From the NCBI RefSeq assembly GCF_005166025.1, contig NZ_CP028923.1:3164001-3228000 (forward strand): a stretch of DNA of 64,000 bases, given 5' to 3'. Positions 45,270 to 54,518 of this stretch are shown here, piece after piece; the first letter of the stretch is position 1; each line of letters opens with the position of its first letter. The position numbers and the translations under genes were made by a program. The notes below the pieces were generated by a model that worked only from the letters and a program-made list of their open reading frames with translations, was not told the origin of the DNA and did not search any database. This DNA is from Mangrovivirga cuniculi (GTDB lineage Bacteria > Bacteroidota > Bacteroidia > Cytophagales > Cyclobacteriaceae).

Positions 45270-45792
45270 AAACAAAATTGAGGTTAACTTCTATTTTATC
45301 AGCGATATTGTAAAAAAGCACTTTAGGCTTTTCGATATCGAAAGTTTCCAGAAGCACGAAAAATGTTGTTTCCAAATAGATTTTTCCGTTCTCAACACGC
45401 ATTTTCCCTTCTGCATTCCACTTTTCCCTGACTCCATGAATAAAAATTTCTCCGCTAGCCTTAACATTTTGTTTTCCGGAAGCATTTATATCAAACCCTG
45501 AAAAAGTTCCCGAGAAAGTTGCCTTCGGATATTTATCAGATTCCATATAATTCTCATTAAAATGCTCCTGCATCAGGTCTTTTTCAAACTGGAAACTTTT
45601 AATTGGTACTTCAAAAGCAATTCTGTTTGATCCTACATCAACGATACTTTGTCCTTTCTCTGAATGTGCTTCAATATCTTCTACCGGAGCTTTAGAATAA
45701 AAGTGAACTTCACCATCTCTTTCAACATACTTTTGAGCCTGGCTTGAAACTGATATCGAGGTTAATAGTGTAATTATATATATCCATTTCAT
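45256..45792 (-). CDS. YceI-like family exported protein
   Basis: 178 residues from ATG 45790-45792; the longer frame upstream has no supporting features. Signal peptide (MKWIYIITLLTSISVSSQAQ) and lipocalin-like YceI domain: GEVHFYSKAPVEDIEAHSEK, KSFQFEKDLMQEHFNENYM, SDKYPKATFSGTF and GVREKWNAEGKM. YceI proteins bind isoprenoid-like lipids in the periplasm. It starts the three-gene operon (overlapping by about 14 bp). Confidence 0.9.
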   Translation of the reverse strand: MKWIYIITLLTSISVSSQAQKYVERDGEVHFYSKAPVEDIEAHSEKGQSIVDVGSNRIAFEVPIKSFQFEKDLMQEHFNENYMESDKYPKATFSGTFSGFDINASGKQNVKASGEIFIHGVREKWNAEGKMRVENGKIYLETTFFVLLETFDIEKPKVLFYNIADKIEVNLNFVYDEM

Positions 45793-45958
45793 GATCCTGT
45801 TATTTAATTTTCGATGATGGCTGTTGATTTTAAAAAAATTATACACAATAAAACCTTTAATTAAGCACATAGTTATCCCATACTCATGTTTTTTGTAAAC
45901 TGATTACAACATGAGTTAATCGTTATTTTAAAATCAATATTTAATCTGGGATAAGTAT

Positions 45959-45989
45959 AAAAAGCCGGGGGTTTAATCCCCGGGCTTTT
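45959..45989 (-). terminator. terminator of the CHRD gene
   Basis: AAAGCC-GGGG and CCCC-GGCTTT pair across a short TTTAAT loop, with a T-rich tail on the minus-strand side, directly after the CHRD gene stop (46003). Confidence 0.7.
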
Positions 45990-46002
45990 GTAATTCTATC
46001 TT

Positions 46003-47559
46003 CTACTGGGCACTAGCTCCAATGTTAGTTTGACTTACTACAGATAAATCTTGTGCAGAAAGGTGCACATTTATATAACCTTCATATGTTGTGGTTAAGT
46101 CTTCGTAAGTGATTGGGTCACCAGCATTTGTCTGATCAATATTTGTCATACTCATGCCTGACCCACCCTCAACAGAACTTAGATCTATAGCAATTCCACC
46201 AGGACTTGCGACAGAACCTGAATGAATATGCGAAGGATGAGTATTACCTTGCGCAGTTCCGGTCATCTCCAGAACTAACCACGTGCTTCCATTCAATCGC
46301 TCATTAAACGTTGCTGTACCTTCTACTCCTGATCCATCCACAGCTGCAAAAGCATATTGAGTAGTAGAACCAGTAAATACATTACCTCCGATATTTGACT
46401 GTGATACCACTGTCAGATCTTCACCAGATAAATGAACATTTAAGTAACCATCATAACTCGTAGTTAAAGAATCGAAAGTTACAGCACCATTTTCATCTTC
46501 TCTGATGGTAGTTAATGCCATTCCTGTCGTTCCATCTACTGATGTTAATGGGATGGCGATTCCTCCACCTTCTTCAGCTGAGTTAAAATGTATATGAGAA
46601 GGATGCGCTGTTCCCTCAATGGTTCCGGTTAGGTCAACCATTAATAAAGAATGACCTCCGGCTCTTTCATAAAATTGAGCTACTCCTGACACTCCCGTAT
46701 TATTCCTTTCTGCCATCGTATATTCAACAAAAGTTCCGGTTAGTGCGTTGGACCCTATATCGCCCTGAGCAACAATATTTTGAAGATTATCTGCACTCTC
46801 ATGAATATTTACATATCCATTGTATGATGAAAGCGTAGCAAAATCCTGATCTTCAATTAACGTAGCTGAAAAATCAGTCGTACCGTTAAGATCATTTAAA
46901 GTAATTGCAATTCCTCCTGTCTCAGCAGCTGAATTATCATGAATATGCATTGGGTGCATCATTCCTTCGACTCCGGGTTCTGCGCTTACTGCTACCCATA
47001 CGTTTCCGTCACCTCTCTCCACGAAGAATATTCCTCCGTTTATTTGATCAAGAGTATTAGGTACATATAAAGGATAGGTAGCAATATTTCCGGTAACCTC
47101 ATTCGGACCTAAATCTGCTGTGGCTGCAACTGTTAAGTCTCCGGGACTCACATGAGCAGCAACGTAGCCATCTAAATTGATGAGATCAGCATATGTAACT
47201 CCAGTCCCATCGTTTAGTTCTGAAATAACAGTTACACTTGTCCCATTCTCAATAGTTGTAAGATCTACAACAATTGATCCTTGTTCAAAAGTACTTCCTG
47301 AATGGATATGCGCCGGATGCGGCCCGGTATTATCATTCAAATTAATAGTGACCCTGGTAGTATTATCATCTAATTCTTCAAATAATACAGTTCCAAACGG
47401 ATCGAATGAATTATCGTACAAAATAAACGATTTTTGATCACCCGTTGGTAAAGGACCTACCGGATCTTCATCGTCATCATCACAGGAAATCGTCATTCCT
47501 GCTACTGCGAGAATCATTAATAAATAATGTAATCTTGAAATTAATCGTGTTAGCATCAT
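46003..47559 (-). CDS. lipoprotein with four CHRD repeats
   Basis: 518 residues. Lipobox ending GMTISC, then four tandem CHRD domains of about 115 residues. Each carries a HPxHIH box (HPAHIHSGS, HPMHIHDNS, HPSHIHFNS, HPSHIHSGS) and a later GYxxxHxS motif (GYVAAHVS, GYVNIHES, GYLNVHLS, GYINVHLS). CHRD domains occur in chordin and in bacterial surface proteins, and the clustered histidines may bind metal. It stands alone, with its own terminator. Confidence 0.9.
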   Translation of the reverse strand: MMLTRLISRLHYLLMILAVAGMTISCDDDDEDPVGPLPTGDQKSFILYDNSFDPFGTVLFEELDDNTTRVTINLNDNTGPHPAHIHSGSTFEQGSIVVDLTTIENGTSVTVISELNDGTGVTYADLINLDGYVAAHVSPGDLTVAATADLGPNEVTGNIATYPLYVPNTLDQINGGIFFVERGDGNVWVAVSAEPGVEGMMHPMHIHDNSAAETGGIAITLNDLNGTTDFSATLIEDQDFATLSSYNGYVNIHESADNLQNIVAQGDIGSNALTGTFVEYTMAERNNTGVSGVAQFYERAGGHSLLMVDLTGTIEGTAHPSHIHFNSAEEGGGIAIPLTSVDGTTGMALTTIREDENGAVTFDSLTTSYDGYLNVHLSGEDLTVVSQSNIGGNVFTGSTTQYAFAAVDGSGVEGTATFNERLNGSTWLVLEMTGTAQGNTHPSHIHSGSVASPGGIAIDLSSVEGGSGMSMTNIDQTNAGDPITYEDLTTTYEGYINVHLSAQDLSVVSQTNIGASAQ

Positions 47560-47586
47560 TTTAGTGTTTTTAATTAGAAATTGGAT

Positions 47587-48864
47587 TTAGTTGAATTTTA
47601 GACCTACTTTCAGACCATTGCTAAGTAGTCTGACCTGCCCGTTACCTACACCTTTAAGAGGTAAATTAAAATAAGGTGAAGCTGTAATTGACCATTTATC
47701 TGTTAGCCTGCGTTCGAGGCCGGCTTCAAAATTCAGAACACCAAACCAATGGTAATTCTCATTTTCGCCGTACCATCCTGTTGGGTTTTCATATTGATTA
47801 TAATCGTAGAAATAATCATATCTTTCTTCAAGCATTAACCAACTTGAAATACCTGAAGAAACGAACCAGTGTGTTTTACCACTTGTATTAAAATAATATC
47901 TGACATTTAAAGGAATATCCAATACCTCACAAACACCATAAGTTTGATCAGGATCTGAATAATAACCTCCGGTCCTATAACCTCCTTCATCTGCCCAATA
48001 GTATTTATTACTGATATTAGCCCCAGTTTCGATAGACCATTTACTATTTAAATTCAGAAAAATAGAAAAGCCCAATCGATCGTCAAACCTATCAAATCCG
48101 CTAAAATTCACTGTAGACATATCCGCTGCTACATATGCAGCTAATGAAATAGCCGGATGAAGCTTATCCTGTGAATCAGGATCGACAAAATCGTTATTTA
48201 CCCCATAAAGTATCATTTGAGGTTTTTCATGAATTAAATCGTTATAATGATTGGTTTTCTTTTTTGTATAAATGAAGTCCGAAGAGGCTTCGAGCATTTT
48301 CACGTTACTTCCACTAACAACCTTTGAATCACCAATATTGCTATTTTCAACCCCTCCGGACTTAATGCTTTTTGCATCTCTTTCCTTTCCGGAATCGTCG
48401 TCAATTCCGGTATTATTATAAACAGGGGAATTACCATATTGTTTATGCAGGTCACCTGCAGTTGAATTCTTAAATGATTGATAAGAGTTATTGCCTTCTA
48501 TATATTCCTGGCTTCCGGAAGTAGAATTATTTTCTAAAATTGGCTCTGATATACCTTCAGAGTAATTTTGATTATTTGATATTGATTCGTTGTCCTGATA
48601 ATTCTCTTCATTATTGGCATTAAGCACTGCTAAATTTTCCTTATAAATGGAATATTCTCGTCCTCCCAGGTACATTAATAACAAAATGATGATCCCTGTG
48701 AGTACATATGAAATCTTCTTCCACTTATTAACCTGAGCCTCAGGTGCAGCATCTAATTTCGCAGACATACCCTCCCAGTCAGACTCTCTATAGTCTGTCG
48801 GTTCATAGGCCAACCCCTTTCTGAACAATTCTTCCAGATTATCTTTATTTTCCATAATCCTCAT
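47587..48864 (-). CDS. membrane-anchored beta-barrel partner of the ECF sigma factor
   Basis: 425 residues. A short cytoplasmic N-terminus (NLEELFRKGLAYEPTDYRES) like those of anti-sigma partners, then a single transmembrane helix (ISYVLTGIIILLLMYLGG, about 50-67), a 130-residue disordered linker rich in N, S and E, and a C-terminal porin-like barrel (SLAAYVAADMSTVNFSGF ... LLSNGLKVGLKFN). Starts overlapping the sigma gene, so they are coupled. It may act both as regulator and outer-membrane protein, a common Cytophagales layout. Confidence 0.7.
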   Translation of the reverse strand: MRIMENKDNLEELFRKGLAYEPTDYRESDWEGMSAKLDAAPEAQVNKWKKISYVLTGIIILLLMYLGGREYSIYKENLAVLNANNEENYQDNESISNNQNYSEGISEPILENNSTSGSQEYIEGNNSYQSFKNSTAGDLHKQYGNSPVYNNTGIDDDSGKERDAKSIKSGGVENSNIGDSKVVSGSNVKMLEASSDFIYTKKKTNHYNDLIHEKPQMILYGVNNDFVDPDSQDKLHPAISLAAYVAADMSTVNFSGFDRFDDRLGFSIFLNLNSKWSIETGANISNKYYWADEGGYRTGGYYSDPDQTYGVCEVLDIPLNVRYYFNTSGKTHWFVSSGISSWLMLEERYDYFYDYNQYENPTGWYGENENYHWFGVLNFEAGLERRLTDKWSITASPYFNLPLKGVGNGQVRLLSNGLKVGLKFN

Positions 48865-49405
48865 TAAAAATTTTACTAACTGCCTGCTTTAAGTATTTCT
48901 TAGCCTTAAATAAGTTAGACTTTGACGTTCCTTCTGATATATCGAGTAAAGAAGCTATATCTGAATGTTTATATCCTTCGATAACATATAAATTAAAAAC
49001 AGTGCGATAAGATTGAGGCAATTCTCTGATTACCTTAAGCATCTCCTGATATGAAATACCGGTAACGATTTCTTCCTGCCCACCAATATTTAAAGCGTTA
49101 TCAAGTTCCTGGTGATTAGCGTGCTTACTATATTTCTGAATATGATTGAGTGCAGTATTCACCACGATCCTGCGGAACCATGGCTTAAAAGGTTTATTCT
49201 GATCAAATGATTTTATATTCTGAAAAACTTTTAAGAAAGAATCATTCAGGACCTCAACAGCTTCATCCCGATTGTCTACGTAGCGAAGACAAATGCTCAT
49301 AGCATATCCATGGTACAATTGATACAATTGCTTCTGGCTGTCTTTTTTCCATTTGCCACAGCCTTTTAGGATTTTCCTGAATTCACTTTTAGATTCGAGT
49401 TCCAA
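48845..49405 (-). CDS. ECF-type RNA polymerase sigma factor (sigma-70 family)
   Basis: 186 residues. Region 2 (YHGYAMSICLRYVDNRDEAVEVLNDSFLKVFQN with the FKPWFRRIVVNTALNHIQKY pattern) and region 4 (LPQSYRTVFNLYVIEGYKHSDIASLLDISEGTSKSNLFKAKKYL) are both present in the usual spacing. It should direct RNA polymerase to a regulon that includes the downstream barrel gene. The target is unknown. Confidence 0.9.
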   Translation of the reverse strand: MELESKSEFRKILKGCGKWKKDSQKQLYQLYHGYAMSICLRYVDNRDEAVEVLNDSFLKVFQNIKSFDQNKPFKPWFRRIVVNTALNHIQKYSKHANHQELDNALNIGGQEEIVTGISYQEMLKVIRELPQSYRTVFNLYVIEGYKHSDIASLLDISEGTSKSNLFKAKKYLKQAVSKIFNEDYGK

Positions 49406-49574
49406 ATTTCACTGATTTATTACCAGTACAGTAGGATATAAGAATTGGTTGCCTTACTAAGTTAATTAATTTGGAAAACTTTAATGACTGTTAGTATTGA
49501 TTAATGGTAGAATAAGTAAAATCCATGGCGGGGAACCATGGATTTGGATAGATAATATACTATGTAATCAACTG

Positions 49575-49763
49575 TTAAAAATATATATTCAAGCTCTTAT
49601 CATTTCTATTCTCAGTATTAGTCTGATCTCTCAGCGCTGGATCAATTAGAAGTATTTCTTCCGCCTGATTTTTTTTCTCATTAAAGAATGAAGCTACTTC
49701 TTTTTTCTCTCCTTCATCAGGAGTCAAAAACAATGTCAAGAAGGAAAATAATAATTTAGCCAT
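49575..49763 (-). CDS. small hypothetical protein
   Basis: 62 residues. MAKLLFSFLTLFLTPDEGEK then acidic sequence (EVASFFNEKKNQAEEILLID) with a short hydrophobic start of a signal-anchor type. Many isolated frames of this length are not real, and the region between two operons has no supporting feature. Confidence 0.4.
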   Translation of the reverse strand: MAKLLFSFLTLFLTPDEGEKKEVASFFNEKKNQAEEILLIDPALRDQTNTENRNDKSLNIYF

Positions 49764-49865
49764 ATAAATAATATTTGGTAATCATATAAACAATATCATA
49801 CCAAAAAACACAAATAGCTAAATATCAATTACTTATAAAAAAACGCTTGTTTATAAAAACAAAAA

Positions 49866-49888
49866 AAGTGTATCGTTTTGATACACTT
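49866..49888 (-). terminator. terminator of the ABC permease gene
   Basis: AAGTGTATC-GTTTT-GATACACTT, a 9-bp perfect stem followed on the minus strand by a T-run (TTTTTTTG). It lies just after the stop of the 49922-51157 gene. Confidence 0.8.
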
Positions 49889-49921
49889 ATTTGTTTTTTT
49901 CGAACAGTTTAAGAAAAATTC

Positions 49922-51157
49922 TTACTCGTATCTGAGGGCATCTATAGGATCTAGCTTAGAAGCTTTATTAGCTGGTATAAAACCGGCGAGTAACCCTACT
50001 AGCATACAAACTGCAAAACCTAAGAAAATCCAGACTACAGGTAATACCACTCCCCCTTCACCAATAAGGGACCCAACAATGTTTCCAACCAATGCACCGG
50101 CAATTATCCCCCCAATTCCTCCTATCAGACATATTAATATTGCTTCCATCAAAAATTGCCATCTTATAGTACTGGGCTTAGCTCCCAGGGCTTTTCTCAA
50201 TCCTATTTCTCTTGTTCGTTCTGTCACAGAAACCAGCATTATATTCATAAGAGCTATAACTGCCCCCAATAAGGTTACTCCTCCAAGGGTAAATCCTCCA
50301 ACTCTCATATAGCTGGCAATTTCTTCCAGCCGCTCAGCAACAGTTTCATTTTTCTCAATTGTAAAGGAATCATCTGTCCCTATGGGATCTTCCCGGATCA
50401 ATCGCATGGTCTGTCTGGCATTCGCTATTATATCCTGGGTTTCGGTAGGATCAGTTACATTGATGGTCGCTTCATACTCAGGACTCTGGGTGACGAGTAA
50501 TCGAGCAGTAGTAATTGGAATAATAATCCTCCGGTCCTGACTATTGTTACCTCCAAATCCTCCTTGTTCTTCAGTTGTTCCTATGACCTTAAACCTCTTA
50601 CCAAGAACAAAGATGTAAGAGCCTACTGCTTCTTCATAATCTTCAAATAAAGATTCCTTTATCGCATAACCGATTATCGCTGTATTAGTACCCCGCTCGA
50701 CATCGAAAGTGGTGAAATTTCTTCCTTCAGCTATATTTAAGCCCCTTAAGCCAAGATAATTTTCATCTCCCCCGGTAACCCGGGTATTTGGATTAGTCTT
50801 TTTCGATCCTCTTTTAACCTCCGCTGTCCAGGTAGCTACTACTGAAAGACCTACCCTTTCCTCATCGCCGAATCTATTTTTAAATTCTTCAACTTCAGCA
50901 TAAGTAAGTTTTGGATAAGATTTCTCTTCTTTGCCTCTTGAGCTGCGGTTGTAATTTCGCTTAGAACTTATCTCGATCGAATTTGCTCCAAGACTACTAA
51001 ATGAGTTAGTAATACTGGATTTCATTGCTTCGATTGCCGTAAGCACTCCTACTAATAGCATGATTCCTACTGTGATAATCGCAGCAGTAATGATAGATCT
51101 TAAAAGATTAGACTTTATAGAATCCAGACTAACAGAAATATTTTCACGAATGTCCAT
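49922..51157 (-). CDS. MacB-type ABC transporter permease
   Basis: 411 residues from the ATG at 51155-51157. MacB layout: an N-terminal helix (SIITAAIITVGIMLLVGVL), the long MacB periplasmic core domain (SFSSLGANSIEISSKRNYN, GLRGLNIAEGRNFT, VGSYIFVLGKRFKVIGT), then the FtsX domain with three helices (LGGVTLLGAVIALMNIMLVS, GGIGGIIAGALVGNIVGSLI, PVVWIFLGFAVCMLVGLLAG). Its ATPase partner is not in this window. It likely exports lipoprotein-related or small-molecule cargo. Confidence 0.85.
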   Translation of the reverse strand: MDIRENISVSLDSIKSNLLRSIITAAIITVGIMLLVGVLTAIEAMKSSITNSFSSLGANSIEISSKRNYNRSSRGKEEKSYPKLTYAEVEEFKNRFGDEERVGLSVVATWTAEVKRGSKKTNPNTRVTGGDENYLGLRGLNIAEGRNFTTFDVERGTNTAIIGYAIKESLFEDYEEAVGSYIFVLGKRFKVIGTTEEQGGFGGNNSQDRRIIIPITTARLLVTQSPEYEATINVTDPTETQDIIANARQTMRLIREDPIGTDDSFTIEKNETVAERLEEIASYMRVGGFTLGGVTLLGAVIALMNIMLVSVTERTREIGLRKALGAKPSTIRWQFLMEAILICLIGGIGGIIAGALVGNIVGSLIGEGGVVLPVVWIFLGFAVCMLVGLLAGFIPANKASKLDPIDALRYE

Positions 51158-51313
51158 AGTTCGCAATTGTTTTATTAAATTAAATATAGTTAATGCCCGG
51201 TATTCACATTAATCTTATTACGAAGACGGATAAATGGTTATACAGGCGGTAATGAAACTGGATTCTTGTAACCGTTGGATAATATTTATCGTCTTAATTT
51301 TAAAGAAAGAGAT

Positions 51314-52573
51314 ATGCGCGGAGTTTTACTATATATATTTTTAATTTTTATTGGTTTTCAGGCATGGTCTACGACCTTACTTATCCCAATGGATGAGTCA
51401 CAGAAAAACCATCTTAAAGCTTATGGAATCACCTTCTGGGTTCTTGAAAAAAAGATTCCTACTGATTGGCTTCTCAATTACAGAGGCGGAAGTTTTGCGA
51501 TAGAGTTTTATCCTTCTATTGAAAATGAATTGATTATCCGGGGCGTAACCTATGAGAAGATTAGTGCTTCGCAATATAAAAATATTTTAACCGAGATTGG
51601 TAGTCCTGCTTCAAATATGGATATAATGAAGCTCGAGAAAGCTCCAAAGGTAGCTGTCTATTCTCCCAAAAGTAAGCAACCCTGGGATGATGCTGTAACC
51701 CTGGCTCTTACATATGCAGAAATTCCGTACGATGTGGTTTTCGATACAGAGGTGATGGAAGGCAAACTCTCTGAATATGACTGGTTACACCTTCACCATG
51801 AAGATTTCACCGGTCAATATGGTAAGTTTTACAGAAATGCCCGTAATCAACCCTGGTATATCGAGCAAAAAATGGAATATGAAGAGCTAGCAGCAAAATT
51901 TGGATTCAAAAAAGTATCTCAATTAAAACTGGAGGTTGTTAAGAGAATACGAACCTATGTTTCTACCGGAGGCTTTATGTTTGCAATGTGCTCAGCTACT
52001 GATACCTATGACATAGCTCTATCTGCAGACGGGGTTGATATGATTGATTACATGTTTGATGGCGACCCTCCGGAACCCGATGCTCAAAATAAGCTCGACT
52101 TTACGAATACCTTTGCTTTCGAAGATTTTAAAATTAGTAAAAACCCATACGAATACGAGTATTCCAATATTGATATGCAACCTGAGTCTAGAGGTGTAAC
52201 TGAAAAAAATGATTATTTCAATCTATTTAAGTTTTCGGCCAAATGGGATCCGATACCGACTATGCTAACTCAAAATCATACAAGGGTTGTTAAAGGATTT
52301 ATAGGTCAGACTACTGCATTCAGATTAAGCCTTATTAAACCTGATGTTGTAATTATGGGATCTAATGAGGCAATCGGAGAAGCAAGATATATTCACGGAG
52401 TGTATGGAAAAGGATTCTGGACTTTTTATGGAGGTCATGATCCGGAAGACTATCAACACTTTGTTGGAGAAGAGCCTACTGATCTGAATCTACACCCAAA
52501 CAGTCCGGGATATCGATTAATACTTAATAACATCCTGTTTCCTGCAGCTAAAAAGAAGAAACAAAAAACCTAA
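51314..52573 (+). CDS. exported protein of the 'asparagine synthetase B' group in Bacteroidota
   Basis: 420 residues from the ATG at 51314; an upstream TTG adds residues with no family match. Signal peptide (MRGVLLYIFLIFIGFQAW), then TTLLIPMDESQKNHLKAYGI, the segment LEKAPKVAVYSPKSKQPWDD, and CSATDTYDIALSADGVD. Databases call this family asparagine synthetase B. It has no glutaminase cysteine at the N-terminus and no PP-loop, so it is unlikely to make asparagine. The DJ-1/PfpI-like core suggests a hydrolase or binding fold. Confidence 0.7.
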   Translation: MRGVLLYIFLIFIGFQAWSTTLLIPMDESQKNHLKAYGITFWVLEKKIPTDWLLNYRGGSFAIEFYPSIENELIIRGVTYEKISASQYKNILTEIGSPASNMDIMKLEKAPKVAVYSPKSKQPWDDAVTLALTYAEIPYDVVFDTEVMEGKLSEYDWLHLHHEDFTGQYGKFYRNARNQPWYIEQKMEYEELAAKFGFKKVSQLKLEVVKRIRTYVSTGGFMFAMCSATDTYDIALSADGVDMIDYMFDGDPPEPDAQNKLDFTNTFAFEDFKISKNPYEYEYSNIDMQPESRGVTEKNDYFNLFKFSAKWDPIPTMLTQNHTRVVKGFIGQTTAFRLSLIKPDVVIMGSNEAIGEARYIHGVYGKGFWTFYGGHDPEDYQHFVGEEPTDLNLHPNSPGYRLILNNILFPAAKKKKQKT

Positions 52574-52593
52574 TCAGACATCATTTATATTGA

Positions 52594-53187
52594 TCACCTG
52601 AGGTAGATAATTGCTCCGAGAGATAAATTAAATATAGATAATGGTGAAAAATATTCGGTATTTTGAATATAACTCACTATTTCAAGATCATGAGCTGAAA
52701 AATCGTAGTAGAAAGAGATGAAGTCTTTACTTGTATTGCCTTTTTTTATGTTTAATCCTCCCCCCACAAATATTCCAAAACGGACTGAGGGGGTCCACCA
52801 GTAATATCCATCAGGGTACTGAGAGCTCCATCTGTTAAAATAATTATCTCCAAAAGCATAGTTTATAAAAACCCCGGTACTAAAAAAATTCAGATCGATC
52901 TTATCGTTTATATCAATCCTGATATCTGGAATATAGGTAAGTTTTGTGTTCAATGAATACTCTTCAATACCCCCGATTTTCTCAGGTAGATAACCAAAAT
53001 AAAAGCCTAAGTTCAGATGTGCTGGTTTCTCGGGCTTCAGTAGGTCATATCCCCCGCCGAAAGAGATAAATCCAAAATTACCGGCATACTGAAAATTCAC
53101 AAAATCCGGTTGCAGATCTATCTGTGATTTTGACTCAAAAGGAATCATAAAAAATATGACCAACAAGTATTTCGATATAGTTTTCAA
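52594..53187 (-). CDS. outer-membrane beta-barrel protein of unknown function
   Basis: 197 residues. Signal peptide (MKTISKYLLVIFFMIPFESK), then barrel-type strands (FVNFQYAGNFGFISFGGGYD, LNLGFYFGYLPEK, FSTGVFINYAFGD, SVRFGIFVGGGLNIKKGN) ending in a final FNLSLGAIIYLR. Its ATG overlaps the metallophosphoesterase stop by four bases, so both are translated together. Confidence 0.65.
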   Translation of the reverse strand: MKTISKYLLVIFFMIPFESKSQIDLQPDFVNFQYAGNFGFISFGGGYDLLKPEKPAHLNLGFYFGYLPEKIGGIEEYSLNTKLTYIPDIRIDINDKIDLNFFSTGVFINYAFGDNYFNRWSSQYPDGYYWWTPSVRFGIFVGGGLNIKKGNTSKDFISFYYDFSAHDLEIVSYIQNTEYFSPLSIFNLSLGAIIYLR

Positions 53188-53990
53188 AATTCAATTTTTT
53201 TAAAATCGTATCCCTCTTCCCATATTCTGACCTTTGTAAATGCTCTTTTATCCATGCTCGTGGTTACCCAAAAAGGAATATCTGTTTGTGGGTACATTCC
53301 GTTTTTAAACTCATGGCTATGACCGTGCAGTGTAAAGAGCAAATTATCTCCGGCAGATTTTAGAATAGACCGGTATCCGGCAGCAAGTTTAGGATCAAAC
53401 TCGCCACTTTCAGGCCCCATATGAGATATTAATATTATTTTTTCTGATGGTTTTCTTTCAGATATCTGTTTTTGAAGCCATCCCAGGTCGGGAACTAATC
53501 CATTATAACCATATTCGAGAGAATTGGTATTGAGAAAAATAAACCGATGATCATTCCATGTAAAGGTATAGTTATCCGGACCATATATTTTTCTATATGC
53601 TTCATGACCATAAACAGGAATATCGTGATTTCCAATTACCGTTAAATAAGGCACTTCAAGCCTTGAAAGGATATCATTAATCCATAAAAATTCTTTCGCT
53701 AATCCGAAATCGGATATGTCTCCACCATGAATAACAAAATCATATTCTTCTGAAACAGTATTAAAATAATCTACAAAGATTTCAGTCTCATCATAAAATC
53801 GCTGAGAATCACTAATAAAAGCTATTTTTAATGTATCTGAGACTGGTAATGAAAGTATTCTATCGATGTTTTTGAGATTAACATCCTTTTCATCCTGATC
53901 GGGAGTGATCTGATGTGCACTATATTCGAAAAGATCGCATGCCGTTATAAAAATGCTTAATACAGCATAAAATAAGTAGTGGAGTCGCAT
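53184..53990 (-). CDS. metallophosphoesterase lipoprotein (calcineurin-like)
   Basis: 268 residues. Lipobox ending ITAC, then metal-binding motifs: IAFISDSQRF (D), FVIHGGDISDFG (GD), LTVIGNHDIPVY (GNHD), ISHMGPESG (SH) and FTLHGHSHEFKNG (GHSH). It probably cleaves phosphodiesters or phosphomonoesters in the periplasm with bound Mn/Fe. It is the first gene of a two-gene unit with the following barrel gene. Confidence 0.9.
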   Translation of the reverse strand: MRLHYLFYAVLSIFITACDLFEYSAHQITPDQDEKDVNLKNIDRILSLPVSDTLKIAFISDSQRFYDETEIFVDYFNTVSEEYDFVIHGGDISDFGLAKEFLWINDILSRLEVPYLTVIGNHDIPVYGHEAYRKIYGPDNYTFTWNDHRFIFLNTNSLEYGYNGLVPDLGWLQKQISERKPSEKIILISHMGPESGEFDPKLAAGYRSILKSAGDNLLFTLHGHSHEFKNGMYPQTDIPFWVTTSMDKRAFTKVRIWEEGYDFKKIEF

Positions 53991-54071
53991 ATCTGTTTAA
54001 ACAGCATACAACCCCACAAAGTTATATTTTTTCGATATTAAATATAAAAGTGTCGTTAAGACTACATTTTA

Positions 54072-54386
54072 TTACAATATCAATAATAATATTATGATTA
54101 ATATTAACACACCAGCACCAATATAGATACCTCCACTAGCGTGCTGCTTCATTTCTTTTTTAATTCCTCTCAATTCCTTCTTGATATCCTTTCGCTCTGG
54201 CCTTTTCATTGATTTGAGATCCATATTTTCGATCTCCTTGATTCTTTCTTCTAATAACCTGACACGTTCAGTTCTTTGCTGGTCAGTCATATTTTTGATT
54301 GTTTCCTTATCTAGTGGTTTTATTTCTCCTGCAAATAATATTGTCGAAAAGGCAGTGAATAAAATAATTAAGATAGATTTTCTCAT
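54072..54386 (-). CDS. small exported coiled-coil protein with C-terminal membrane segment
   Basis: 104 residues. Signal peptide (MRKSILIILFTAFSTILFAG), a charged helical coiled-coil part (TDQQRTERVRLLEERIKEIE, RKDIKKELRGIKKEMKQHAS), and a final hydrophobic helix GAGVLILIIILLLIL. This is a common small-protein type in Bacteroidota with unknown role. It is separate from the next unit by a terminator. Confidence 0.6.
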   Translation of the reverse strand: MRKSILIILFTAFSTILFAGEIKPLDKETIKNMTDQQRTERVRLLEERIKEIENMDLKSMKRPERKDIKKELRGIKKEMKQHASGGIYIGAGVLILIIILLLIL

Positions 54387-54471
54387 AGCTTATTATATTT
54401 ATAAGTGATAGATACAATAATTTAATATATATTAAACTTAAAGCCAACACTTTATAAGCTTATAATCAAAA

Positions 54472-54494
54472 AAAGGCTTCAATATGAAGCCTTT
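54472..54494 (-). terminator. terminator of the S8 peptidase gene
   Basis: AAAGGCTTC-AATAT-GAAGCCTTT, a perfect 9-bp stem. On the minus strand it is followed by a T-run, just downstream of the peptidase stop. Confidence 0.8.
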
Positions 54495-54518
54495 CATTGG
54501 TTAAAATCAATTAATATT

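Noticed and set aside
49878-50312. 144-residue plus-strand frame
   Set aside because: Antisense to the MacB-type permease; proline-rich composition is that of a shadow frame.
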